Shown here: positions 1 through 8,539 of the stretch, piece after piece | How positions within the stretch are numbered: the stretch's first letter is position 1 | Layout: every line of letters begins with the position of its first letter | From: Gnetum montanum | Lineage: Eukaryota; Streptophyta; Gnetopsida; Gnetales; Gnetaceae | Direction: 5' to 3' | NCBI GenBank assembly: GCA_015680685.1 | Contig: MNCI01004661.1 | Location: forward strand, 1,070,094-1,103,422 | DNA: 33,329 nt | Notes under the pieces: generated by a model | Databases searched by the model: none | What the model was told of the DNA's origin: nothing | What the model saw: only the letters and a program-made list of their open reading frames with translations | Program-made: the position numbers and the translations under genes

Positions 1-607
1 CATGTGGAATCAGTGCTTAGATGGTTGCACTGGTGAGACCCCATGGGTCTCGATGCGAGTAGCAGAACATGGAGTTCTGGCAAGCATGAGTTGCTTGCGG
101 ATACATGGCTCTTAGGAGCATGTCCTCCCTCTCAGTGTGATGTTCCCCCCCCCCTCACCATGGGTAGTGACCTTGGTGAGCCCTTAAAAAAAAAAAAAAA
201 AAGGAAGGGGTGCTGAGATGCCATTCACAGGGGAACTCGGCAGGACTTGTGGAAGAGGAGCGATCTTCTTGCATAAGTTATGGGTTTATGCAAGAAGATA
301 TGTCTCTAAACCCTCAAAAGGGACGGATCTAGGGGACGCCTTAGAGACGTTGGCCCTTTGGGTTGGACTCTCCCGCTCGTATAGAGAAGGGAAGTCTTGG
401 GCTTCCTCCAGTTGCCCTTGCGTTTCATGCAAGGCATTGGATGGAAGGACGTATCAGGTATTGGGGTTGGTACCTTCCTTCAAGCCTGGCGTCTAAGGAG
501 TTGATGGATCCCCGGAATTGACGGAGTTCCGAACCCATGTGAAGTGTACACTCGAAGCTATCCTAGGCTCCGCTCCGAGGACGTCGCTTCTTTATGTGGG
601 GGAGGAT
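1..607 (+). mobile_element. 3' internal tail of an X-family LTR retrotransposon
   Basis: This stretch sits immediately upstream of an LTR (608-1129) and ends in a polypurine tract (GGGGGAGGA, 598-606), so I read it as the 3' untranslated internal part of an LTR retrotransposon whose body and 5' LTR lie outside the window. Short open frames exist (for example 218-496), but I recognise no integrase, reverse transcriptase or chromodomain motif in them and treat them as chance. It contains a run of A at about 187-202, a C run at about 146-154 and a strong hairpin at 262-300. The superfamily cannot be told from this part. Confidence 0.6.
262..300. repeat. 14-bp perfect inverted repeat (hairpin)
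   Basis: The arms ATCTTCTTGCATAA (263-276) and TTATGCAAGAAGAT (286-299) are perfect reverse complements separated by a 9-nt loop. It lies in the 3' internal region of the X element, about 300 bp before the polypurine tract. A role in the element's RNA is possible but unproven. Confidence 0.7.
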
Positions 608-1129
608 TGTGAGAGATGTCCCAAGTGGTGGTTCTCTTGGGCTCTCCCCATGGTTCGGGGGCCATGGAACACTCTGAGGTGCCCTCGGGTGGCTCTCAAG
701 TGTTATAAAACCCACCCCGGCTTGGTGGTACCAAGCTAGCAATAGGACACACTCCTGTTGCTACTCTCTTCTCTAAGTCCTCTTCTTTCCCTCTTCTCGG
801 TGGAGAACTACATGGCCCTGATTCTACGGCGGTCGTAGATATGTAGGCAACCAAGACTGGATAGTTTTGGTGCGGTGCCATGCCACACCTTGTACCAGAT
901 CGTGAGGGATCTGGGGGTGAGGCACCCTTCCCTTGTAGGTGCATTGTCTCCCATTCCACTGATGTGGCCTACAAGGTTGTGTGTGTACTTGTTTGCTTGG
1001 TTGTCTTCTTCTTGCACTTGTGAGATGTTTGCTTGTTTGAGGCGTATTCCCCAGGTCTTTCGCCCCAGGTCTATTTGATCTTTGTGAATTCCTTGGGGTG
1101 CCGGGCAACGTCGGGGCAACGTTGTTACA
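608..1129 (+). mobile_element. 3' LTR of the X-family element (522 bp)
   Basis: The LTR begins TGTGAGAGATG directly after a polypurine tract and ends GTTGTTACA. The same sequence recurs as a solo LTR at 10340-10921, which fixes both ends. A TATA-like box (TATAAAA, 704-710) lies about 100 bp in. The bases that follow (ATCAA, 1130-1134) begin family T LTR sequence part-way through that LTR, so the X element appears to have inserted into T LTR copy A. ATCAA would then be the downstream copy of the target duplication. The upstream copy is beyond the window. Confidence 0.75.
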
Positions 1130-1261
1130 ATCAAGGTCATGGAGTTGGAGGGGGAAGGGAGAGGAGAAGTTAGACCAGGGCCATGAAGCCATGGACTGAA
1201 CCTCCTCTCTCCCTGGGTGGTTGCCAATGGTTTCTCTTTCTTTCTTTTTTTCCAGTAATGG

Positions 1262-1997
1262 GCAATTTGGGCGGTTGGATGTCGGTAGATTTTCTTTTAT
1301 TTTCTGAGCAATTTGGACGGTTGGGTGTCGGTAGATTTTCTTTTATTTTCTGAGCAATTTGGGCGGTTGGACGTCAGCAGATTTTCTTTTATTTTCTGAG
1401 CAATTTGGGCGGTTGGACGTCGACAGATTTTCTTTTATTTTCTGAGCAATTTGGGCGGTTGGACGTCGGCAGATTTTCTTTTATTTTCTGAGCAATTTGG
1501 GCGGTTGGACGTCGGCAGATTTTCTTTTATTTTCTGAGCAATTTGGGCGGTTGGACGTCGGCAGATTTTCTTTTATTTTCTGAGCAATTTGGGCGGTTGG
1601 ACGTCGGCAGATTTTCTTTTATTTTCTGAGCAATTTGGGCGGTTGGACGTCGGCAGATTTTCTTTTATTTTCTGAGCAATTTGGGCGGTTGGACGTCGGC
1701 AGATTTTCTTTTATTTTCTGAGCAATTTGGGCGGTTGGACGTCGGCAGATTTTCTTTTATTTTCTGAGCAATTTGGGCGGTTGGACGTCGGCAGATTTTC
1801 TTTTATTTTCTGAGCAATTTGGGCGGTTGGACGTCGGCAGATTTTCTTTTATTTTCTGAGCAATTTGGGCGGTTGGACGTCGGCAGATTTTCTTTTATTT
1901 TCTGAGCAATTTGGGCGGTTGGACGTCGGCAGATTTTCTTTTATTTTCTGAGCAATTTGGGCGGTTGGACGTCGACAGATTTTCTTTTATTTTCAGC
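1262..1997 (+). repeat. 46-bp minisatellite, 16 copies (LTR A)
   Basis: The core GCAATTTGGGCGGTTGGACG recurs with exact 46-bp spacing at 1262, 1308, 1354 and so on to 1952. The first two or three units carry variants (GTCGGTAG, GGACGGTTGGGTG), and the central units are virtually identical, which suggests recent amplification. Because 46 is not a multiple of three, the array drifts through all frames and does not encode a repeat protein. Confidence 0.95.
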
Positions 1998-2020
1998 AGA
2001 TGGCATGTGGTTCTTTCTAT

Positions 2021-2312
2021 CTTCTTTTATTTCAGCAAATGGCAAGTGGTGGTGGTGGATTTATATTTATGCAGTTGGCGGTTCGCAGAGCATTGGTGAT
2101 GTTTGATCGCAGCTACACATGATTCTTGCGGCAACATAACCATGCATCCTGTCGATGGATCTTCTCTTCATCTTCTTTTATTTCAGCAATCATGTGGTGG
2201 TGGTGGATTTATATTTATGCAGTTGGCGGTTCGCAGGGCATTGGTGATGTCTGATCGTAGCTACACATGATTCTTGCGGCAACATAACCATGCATCCTGT
2301 CGATGGATCTTG
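2021..2312 (+). repeat. 151-bp module duplicated in T LTR A
   Basis: Two copies begin CTTCTTTTATTTCAGCA at 2021 and 2172. Each runs through a GTGGTGGTGGTGG tract to GTCGATGGATCTT. The same module is duplicated with the same 151-bp spacing in LTR B (2989 and 3140) and LTR D (5108 and 5259), but is single in LTR C (from about 4147). Confidence 0.85.
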
Positions 2313-2511
2313 TTTCTCTCTCCTTTAGTTTTTCTTTTCATGCTTTATTTCTCTTTATGTTTTCTCTCCCTCTCTCTATCACTTGGTCACATGACTCTCT
2401 CCAGCTGAGACTATTCTCGGGTTTCCGTACCCATACATGAGGCGCCTTAGGCAATAGTCTCCTCAAACGAGTTTTTCCGGTGTTGGCATGACCAAAATTT
2501 ATGCATCAACA

Positions 2512-2583
2512 CCTTTTGGCGCTAGAAGGAGGGTCTGGCTTGACCATTTTGTTTTCTTTTTCCTTTTTCGGTTGGGGGCTAAG
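2512..2583 (+). mobile_element. T internal domain 1 (PBS + PPT, 72 bp)
   Basis: This 72-bp segment lies between LTR A and LTR B. Its left end carries the primer-binding site TGGCGCTAGAAGGAGGG (2517-2533). This is a 17/17 complement to the 3' end of plant tRNA-Asn as I recall it (…CCTTCTAGCG plus CCA). Its right end is the polypurine tract GGTTGGGGGCTAAG (2570-2583), directly against TGTTGAT. About 35 bp of T-rich spacer lies between. Nothing can be coded here. Confidence 0.85.
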
Positions 2584-3482
2584 TGTTGATACCAACACGC
2601 CAATGCTTGCTTGGCATGGGGCCTTTGATTATTTAAAAAAAAAGAATAAAAAATAAAAAAATAAAAAAATAAAAAAAGATTGGTTACCCTAACCCTAAAA
2701 TTGGCTATAAAAAAGCCATCAAGGTCATTGAGTTGGAGGGGGGAGGGAGAAGAGAAATTAGGCCAGGAAGCCCTAGCCCAATGAGGCCAGGGCCATGAAG
2801 CCATGGACTGAACCTCCTCTCTCCCTAGGTGGTTGCCAATGGTTTCTCTTTCTTTCTTTTTTTCCAGTAATGGGCAATTTGGGCAGTTGGACGTCAGCAG
2901 ATTTTCTTTTATTTTCTGAGCAATTTGGGCGGTTGGATGTCGGCAGATTTTCTTTTATTTTTAGCAGATGGCATGTGGTTCTTTCTATCTTCTTTTATTT
3001 CAGCAAATGACAAGTGGTGGTGGTGGATTTATATTTATACAGTTGGCGGTTCGCAGGGCATTGGTGATGTTTGATCGCAGCTACACATGAGTCTTGCGGC
3101 AAGATAACCATGCATCCTATCGATGGATCTTCTCTTGATCTTCTTTTATTTTAGCAAATGACATGTGGTGGTGGTGGATTTATATTTATGCAGTTGGCGG
3201 TTTGCAGGGCATTGGTGATGTTTGATCGCAGCTACACATGATTCTTGCGGCAAGATAACCATGCATCCTGTCGATGGATCTTGTTTCTCTCTCATTTAGT
3301 TTTTCTTTTCATGCTTTATTTCTCTCTATGTTTTCTCTCCCTCTCTCTATCACTTGGTCACATGGCTCTCTCCAGTTGAGACTATTCTCGGGTTTCCGTA
3401 CCCATACGGGAGGCGCCCTAGTCAATAGTCTCTTCAAACGAGTTTTTTCGGTGTTGGCATGACCAAAATTTATGCATCAACA
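2584..3482 (+). repeat. T LTR copy B (899 bp, complete)
   Basis: Order of parts: TGTTGATACC start; A-rich tract (about 2635-2680); TATA-like TATAAAAAA (2706-2714); two 46-bp units (2874-2965); two 151-bp modules (from 2989 and 3140); a pyrimidine-rich stretch; the hairpin (3378-3432); end ATGCATCAACA. It is the shortest copy and has the fewest minisatellite units. Confidence 0.85.
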
Positions 3483-3555
3483 CCTTTTTGGTGCTAAAAG
3501 GAGGGTCTGGCTTGACCATTTTGTTTTCTCTTTTCCTTTTCGGTTGGGGGCTAAG
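3483..3555 (+). mobile_element. T internal domain 2 (PBS + PPT, 73 bp)
   Basis: Same layout as domain 1. The primer-binding site TGGTGCTAAAAGGAGGG (3489-3505) has two transitions relative to domain 1, and the polypurine tract GGTTGGGGGCTAAG abuts LTR C. The LTR/internal boundary positions match domain 1. Confidence 0.85.
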
Positions 3556-3847
3556 TGTTGATACCAACACGCCAATGCTTGCTTCGCATGGGGCCTTTGT
3601 TTATTAAAAAAAAGAATAAAAAATAAAAAAAATAAAAAAAATAAAAAAAAAGATTGGTTACCCTAACCCTAAAATTGGCTATAAAAAGGCCATCAAGGTC
3701 ATTGAGTTGGAGGGGGAAGGGAGAGGAGAAATCAGGCCAGGAAGCCCTAGCCCAATGAGGCCAGGGCCATGAAGCCATGGACTGAACCTCCTCTCTCCCT
3801 AGGTGGTTGCCAATGGTTTCTCTTTCTTTCTTTTTATCTAGTAATGG

Positions 3848-4123
3848 GCAATTTGGGCAGTTGGACGTCAGCAGATTTTCTTTTATTTTCTGAGCAATTT
3901 GGGCAATTGAACGTCGGCAGATTTTCTTTTATTTTCTGAGCAATTTGGGTGGTTGGACGTCAGCAGATTTTCTTTTATTTTGTGAGCAATTTGGGCAATT
4001 GAACGTCGGCAGATTTTCTTATATTTTCTGAGCAATTTGGGTGGTTGGACGTCAGCAGATTTTCTTTTATTTTGTGAGCAATTTGGGCAATTGAACGTCG
4101 GCAGATTTTCTTTTATTTTTAGC
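3848..4123 (+). repeat. 46-bp minisatellite, 6 copies with dimeric order (LTR C)
   Basis: Units start at 3848, 3894, 3940, 3986, 4032 and 4078. From the second unit on, the types alternate a-b-a-b-a, so the amplified unit was a dimer here, unlike the homogeneous monomer array in LTR A. Confidence 0.9.
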
Positions 4124-4384
4124 AGATGGCATGTGGTTCTTTCTATCTTCTTTTATTTCAGCAAATGGCATGTGGTGGTGGTGGATTTATATTTATGCAG
4201 TTGGCGGTTCGTAGGGCATTGGTGATGTTTGATCGTAGCTACACATGATTCTTGCGACAACATAACCATGCATCCTGTCGATGGATCTTGTTTCTCTCTC
4301 CTTTAGTTTTTTTTTTCATGCTTTATTTCTTTCTATGTTTTCTCTCCCTCTCTCTATCACTTGGTCACATGGCTCTCTCTAGCT

Positions 4385-4439
4385 GAGACTATTCTCGGGT
4401 TTCCGTACCCATACGGGAGGCGCCCTAGGCAATAGTCTC
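4385..4439 (+). promoter_or_regulatory. Conserved two-stem hairpin near the T LTR end
   Basis: The outer stem pairs GAGACTATT (4385-4393) with AATAGTCTC (4431-4439). Inside it, TTCCGTA (4401-4407) pairs with TACGGGA (4412-4418) around a CCCA loop. The same element is in LTRs A (2407-2461), B (3378-3432) and D (5497-5551), in the coding T element (30764-30818) and in a decayed copy (7195-7249). In the coding element the inner stem is CCATA/TATGG instead of CCGTA/TACGG, a compensatory change. It lies about 50 bp before the LTR end, so probably in R or U5 of the RNA. A role in 3' processing, dimerisation or packaging is inference. Confidence 0.6.
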
Positions 4440-4489
4440 CTCAAACGAGTTTTTCCGGTGTTGGCATGACCAAAATTTATGCATCAACA

Positions 4490-4562
4490 CCTTTTTGGCG
4501 CTAAAAGGAGGGTCTGGCTTAACCATTTTGTTTTTTCTTTTTCTTTTCGGTTGGGGGCTAAG
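4490..4562 (+). mobile_element. T internal domain 3 (PBS + PPT, 73 bp)
   Basis: Primer-binding site TGGCGCTAAAAGGAGGG (4496-4512; one mismatch to domain 1), T-rich spacer, then the polypurine tract GGTTGGGGGCTAAG directly before LTR D. Confidence 0.85.
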
Positions 4563-5601
4563 TGTTGATACCAACACGCCCATGCTTGCTTGGCATGGGG
4601 CCTTTGTTTATTTTTTTAAAAAAAGAAAAAGAAAGAAGAATAATAAAAAAAAAAAAAGATTGGTTACACTAACCCTAAAATTGGCTATAAGAAAGCCATC
4701 AAGGTCATGGAGTTGGAGGGGGGAGGGAGAGGAGAAGTCAGGCCAGGAAGCCCTAGCCCAATGAGGCCAGGGCCATGAAGCCATGGACTGAACCTCCTCT
4801 CTCCCTGGGTGGTTGCCAATGGTTTCTCTTTCTTTCTTTTTTTTCTAGTAATGGGCAATTTGGGCGGTTGGATGTCGGCAGATTTTCTTTTATTTTCTGA
4901 GCAATTTGGGTGGTTGGACGTCAGCAGATTTTCTTTTATTTTCTGAGCAATTTGGGCGGTTGGACGTCGGCAGATTTTCTTTTATTTTCTGAGCAATTTG
5001 GGTGGTTGGACGTCAGCAGATTTTCTTTTATTTTCTGAGCATTTTGGGCGGTTGGACGTCGGCAGATTTTCTTTTATTTTTAGCAGATGGCATGTGGTTC
5101 TTTCTATCTTCTTTTATTTCAGCAAATGGGAAGTGGTGGTGGTGGATTTATATTTATGCAGTTGGCAGTTCGCACGGCATTGGTGATGTTTGATCGCAGC
5201 TACACATGATTCTTACGGCAACATAACCATGCATCCTGTCGATGGATCTTCTCTTCATCTTCTTTTATTTCAGCAAATGACATGTGGTGGTGGTGGATTT
5301 ATATTTATGCAGTTGGCGGTTCGCAGGGCATTGGTAATGTTTAATTGCAGCTACAGATGATTCTTGCGGCAACATAACCATGCATCCTGTCGATGGATCT
5401 TGTTTCTCTCTCCTTTAGTTTTTCTTTTCATGCTTTATTTTTCTCTATGTTTTCTCTCCCTCTCTCTATCACTTGGTCACATGGCTCTCTCCAGCTGAGA
5501 CTATTCTCGGGTTTCCGTACCCATACGGGAGGCGCCCTAGGCAATAGTCTCCTCAAACGAGTTTTTCCGGTGTTGGCATGACCAAAATTTATGCATCAAC
5601 A
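4563..5601 (+). repeat. T LTR copy D (1039 bp, complete, last in array)
   Basis: Complete copy with five 46-bp units (4855-5084), two 151-bp modules (from 5108 and 5259) and the hairpin (5497-5551). It ends ATGCATCAACA and is followed not by a primer-binding site but by unrelated DNA (CATATATAACCC). This is therefore the outer 3' end of the whole concatemer. The matching 5' end is outside the window, so a target duplication cannot be tested. Confidence 0.85.
4855..5084 (+). repeat. 46-bp minisatellite, 5 copies with dimeric order (LTR D)
   Basis: Units start at 4855, 4901, 4947, 4993 and 5039, alternating GGGCGGTTGG…GTCGG and GGGTGGTTGG…GTCAG. The dimer differs in sequence from that of LTR C but keeps the same alternation. 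Confidence 0.9.
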
Positions 5602-7187
5602 CATATATAACCCAAATGGAACACCAATCTCTGTGCATTTTTTTTCAATTTCCCTATTATAAAGCTGGACTACAATTCAGAAGAAAGTTCAAAAAGAGCA
5701 TATCGTAAAATCTGAAAATACCAGAGATCTCTCCATTCAATCTCTTGTCATGTAAATATAAATTCAGTCTTAATTTCAGTTCCAGGTTTTCAGCTTACAA
5801 TATCACACACACAAAAAATGAAATAGTTTCAATTGGATTGCCCCCCGAAGCTTGTGATTTATGGGGACCATGCCCATGCAATATCATGATACCTTAGGTA
5901 AACCTGACCATGTAAGTTATCATGCCTTCCTACACTTGATAGACTTTTACCTTAGAACAAAGAAAAGATGGGCAATTGGAAATCAAATCAATATATTAAT
6001 ATCAAGGTTTTCATATCGGGTGGATAACTTGCAACCAATATATTAATGTTAAGAATATTAGTGTGCATTGTACGTTATTCATGTGAAGTTGTGAACAGAA
6101 GGTAAAACACTTTTACATAGTAGAATGAAAAGAAAGGGAAAGCAACGAAATTTTAGTTTTTAATTTGTAAAGGGGAAAAGCTCCAATCTTTCATTCATCG
6201 CAACTTCATTCCTCATACTGTGTAGGAGGAGATTACCAGAACTCTGTGCATCCGTCGTCAAAATCGGCAAGCTTGTGGTTTCCTAAAACTTCCTTTCAGA
6301 CTGACCCCGCCATCCTTCGCGAGATGCCCGCCAATGTGCAGCAGTCCTGGTTTGGGAACGTCAGGCTTTGAGATTCCTTTGGGAAATTACAGGGAAAACA
6401 CCAATCTGGTATGGATAGCCCATGCACCCGGCAACACAAGTTGCAACAAAAGAAAGACACAAGCAACAAGGTGAGTCGCCAGGGTTTCATCGCACGTCCG
6501 AGCATGTCTGGTGCACAGGAGGAGGTGTAGCTAAAATCTGTGATGTAGAGGGCTGGAAGGCACGATGACGGGCCCATGTAGTGGGTTACAAGTAGCTCTA
6601 GATGAAGAGAGCGACAGGTGCTCCTAGTGTGAGATGGATGGCTGTGAATATGGATTTTCTATGGTGGGTAGCTAAGTGGTCAAATAGGATGTGCCACCTG
6701 GAGGCATGGGTGAACAAGCTTGTACAAGAGGTTATCCATTTAGCCAACTAGATCCAAAGCACTATGTTAAGCTAATTCTTTTGCTCAAATTTTTGATTTT
6801 GTTATTCTAAGAGGTATGAGCTTCAATCTCTCTGTTGAGTGTTTGGTTATTAGCAACAAAGAGAATCATTTTAATTACAAAGCCCTTTGTTTGTATTTAA
6901 AGTTTATATTAATTTCTCTTTAAGTTATGGATTACTTTAAACTTTCATTTTCTGAACTTGTTAAATGGACAGCTTTTTTATTTAAATTTCCTTGTCAAGT
7001 TATGAGTTTGTTTCCTAAAGTTTACTTCCAAAAGATCCTAGATTCATTCCTAGAAGTCTCATACATCACTTTAATGATGTATGAATATTATCATTTAGCC
7101 ACTAAGTAAGCTCTACTCTTTTAAAATTATCAGCATTATTGAATGTAATATAAACTTTTTTATCTGTTAAAACACCACGTTGCCCTT
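5602..7187. other. Unassigned AT-rich DNA
   Basis: I recognise no repeat, RNA gene or conserved protein in this stretch. The only open frame with any character is on the minus strand at 6296-6577 (separate entry). Confidence 0.4.
6296..6490 (-). CDS. Doubtful small ORF, signal-peptide-like and Cys-rich
   Basis: The frame on the minus strand is open from 6577. An internal Met at 6490 would give a protein of about 64 residues beginning MKPWRLTLLLVSFFCC, that is a positive residue, a hydrophobic core and then a hydrophilic tail with several Cys (…DWCFPC…, …DCC…). That pattern would fit a small secreted peptide or a first exon, but it could equally arise by chance in a 1.6-kb unassigned region. 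I see no TATA box, splice pair or family signature that supports it. I do not recognise a family. Confidence 0.15.
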   Translation of the reverse strand: MKPWRLTLLLVSFFCCNLCCRVHGLSIPDWCFPCNFPKESQSLTFPNQDCCTLAGISRRMAGSV

Positions 7188-7302
7188 ATTAGCTGAGACT
7201 GTTCTTGGATTTCCATACCCATACGAGAGACGCCTTAGGCAATAGTCTCTTAAAATAAGTTTTCCAAGGGTATCACTATGTGATCCATATTTACACATTA
7301 AT
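7188..7302 (+). mobile_element. Decayed T-like LTR 3' end
   Basis: The segment AGCTGAGACTGTTCTTGGAT … GGCAATAGTCTCTTAAAA … TTTACACATTAATA follows the last 115 bp of the T LTRs and of the LTR at 29701-30872. The outer hairpin stem (7195-7203 with 7241-7249) is kept through a G·T wobble. The rest of this LTR upstream is not recognisable, and no primer-binding site follows. Confidence 0.6.
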
Positions 7303-7850
7303 AGAAATGTTCATTTCATAGTAAATCAGCCTTGGCTGCCCATTAATGTTGTTGCAATGAACCCTATTTTGTGGTGCTCAACTTAGAGAAGAGAAGTAGA
7401 TTTATATTGGAATTCCTCTTACAAATGAAGTCATTAGAGCCTAGATTCAAATTGGCATCTCACCTTTTTGTGATTTATAATGGGAGGTTCATGGAAATTC
7501 ATGTGAATGGAAGTCTTTATGGGAAACAAGTGCTATACATGTTTAAAAAGTAAATGAGTTGTTATAGGTATATAATAATAATAATAATTTACTTTCTTCA
7601 TTATTGAAATCTATGATTTTGTTTATGAATGTTGTGATTCTTTTGTATTTCCTACTTGGACAGGTGATTAGCTTGGAGAAAAGCAAGGATATTTAGTTCA
7701 CAAGATATTTGGAAATTAGTTGTAAAAATTTTGAACATCCAAAGTATTAGTCGAACGATAAATAAGATTTCCAATTTTCATGCATTAAAGACACATGGCA
7801 GTCATGCTTCCCTTCCAAAGAGAATAATAAGGAGGAGAAGAATGTATGTG
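7303..7850. other. Unassigned AT-rich DNA
   Basis: AT-rich sequence with a short AAT microsatellite near 7574-7588. I see no gene or recognisable element. Confidence 0.4.
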
Positions 7851-8539
7851 CTATAAAAGCTCATACACATGGATGAAAAGGGCATCAAGAGAATATTAAG
7901 TAAAAATTCTTTTAGCTTCTCTCTTTTGGTTTCCATATTTTGCTCCCTATTCTCTTCAAACTTATCTTTTTTTCTTCTATTTCCATATCAACAAGCAAGA
8001 AGAATAGGACTTCTTCTTTTTCTCCTCCCTTCCTTCTTTGGTTCCATCCTCATCATCTTTTCCATCCTATACCCCTTCTCCCTTTCAATATTATTGTTGC
8101 TATTGCTATGTGCAACTCATTGCTTGGTGTTATTCCTTGCAACTTATTGTTGTTGGAAGCTTTTAGTTGTTGTTAGTGTTAGAAGTTGCTACTGGACGAT
8201 GTTGTTGTCTACAAGCTATCAATACTAACTACTACTATTATTAACTACCATCACCATGGGTACTTATAACTATTAATGAATCTGCTAAGTCCTTTCTTTC
8301 TCTTCTTCAAATTATTTTTTAAAAAATTGATATTATGATCTTTTCAAGTTATTTTATCTTCAATATTTCAGCGTTCAAGTAGTTAAATATTTTTTGAATA
8401 TAATGTTATTTTAAATTATTAGTCACTTTTCTCTTTCACCAAGACTATTAAGCAAGGTGCCCTAGGCAACAACCTTGTAAAATCTTACACTTTTAGGTGT
8501 TGTGCATTAGATTGCCTTATGATCTAAATTCCCGCATCA
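7851..8539 (+). mobile_element. Possible decayed T-like LTR, plus strand
   Basis: The 3' boundary is the better supported end: CCAAGACTATT, CCCTAGGCAA and a final CCCGCATCAAC resemble the T LTR end. A TATA-like box (CTATAAAAGC, about 7849-7858) lies about 690 bp before it, comparable to the 776-bp spacing in LTR B. The interior has no clear similarity. A hydrophobic open frame here (7869-8228) is pyrimidine-rich DNA read through and is not a credible gene. Confidence 0.35.

Larger units (their letters stand above)
1130..2511 (+). repeat. T LTR copy A (5' truncated by the X insertion)
   Basis: This copy begins at the point equal to base 135 of LTR B, so about 134 bp of its 5' end, including the TATA region, is cut off by the X element. 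It retains the 46-bp minisatellite (16 copies, the largest array here), two 151-bp modules (from 2021 and 2172), the terminal hairpin (2407-2461) and the end ATGCATCAACA. A block of about 24 bp present in copies B-D near the start is missing. Confidence 0.85.
3556..4489 (+). repeat. T LTR copy C (934 bp, complete)
   Basis: Complete copy with a start as in B, six 46-bp units (3848-4123), one 151-bp module only, and the hairpin (4385-4439). Its minisatellite alternates two unit types (GGGCAATTGAACGTCGG and GGGTGGTTGGACGTCAG), giving a 92-bp higher-order period. Confidence 0.85.
1130..5601 (+). mobile_element. Family T concatemer: four LTRs with three ~72-bp internal domains
   Basis: Four copies of a long LTR lie head to tail: A 1130-2511 (5' truncated), B 2584-3482 (899 bp), C 3556-4489 (934 bp) and D 4563-5601 (1039 bp). 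Complete copies start TGTTGATACCAACACG and end ATGCATCAACA, giving TGTTGAT/ATCAACA inverted termini. Between them are only 72-73 bp: a primer-binding site matching tRNA-Asn and a polypurine tract (GGTTGGGGGCTAAG). No coding sequence is present. The layout resembles TRIM-type non-autonomous elements, but the LTRs are several times longer than typical TRIM LTRs. A coding relative with the same LTR ends lies at 29701-33329. The concatemer could have come from unequal recombination between LTRs or from a circular intermediate. Confidence 0.85.

Noticed and set aside
512-523. GGAATTGACGGA, as in 18S rRNA
   Set aside because: The match is about 12 nt and the neighbouring bases do not fit 18S rRNA.
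1262-1997. CRISPR-like array of regular repeats
   Set aside because: The units are direct tandem copies with no unique spacers, in an LTR of a plant retrotransposon.
2688-2699. Telomere-like CCCTAACCCTAA near the T LTR start
   Set aside because: Only about two units are present and they recur at the same LTR position in each copy. They are part of the LTR, not an interstitial telomere.
1911-5193. Several 62-71 residue open frames with a common sequence in the T LTRs
   Set aside because: They are the 46-bp minisatellite and the 151-bp module read through. The unit length is not a multiple of three and the frames sit inside LTRs.
7869-8228. 119-residue hydrophobic ORF that looks like a membrane protein
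   Set aside because: It is pyrimidine-rich DNA giving Leu/Phe/Ser runs, it lies in a probable decayed LTR and it has no family motif.
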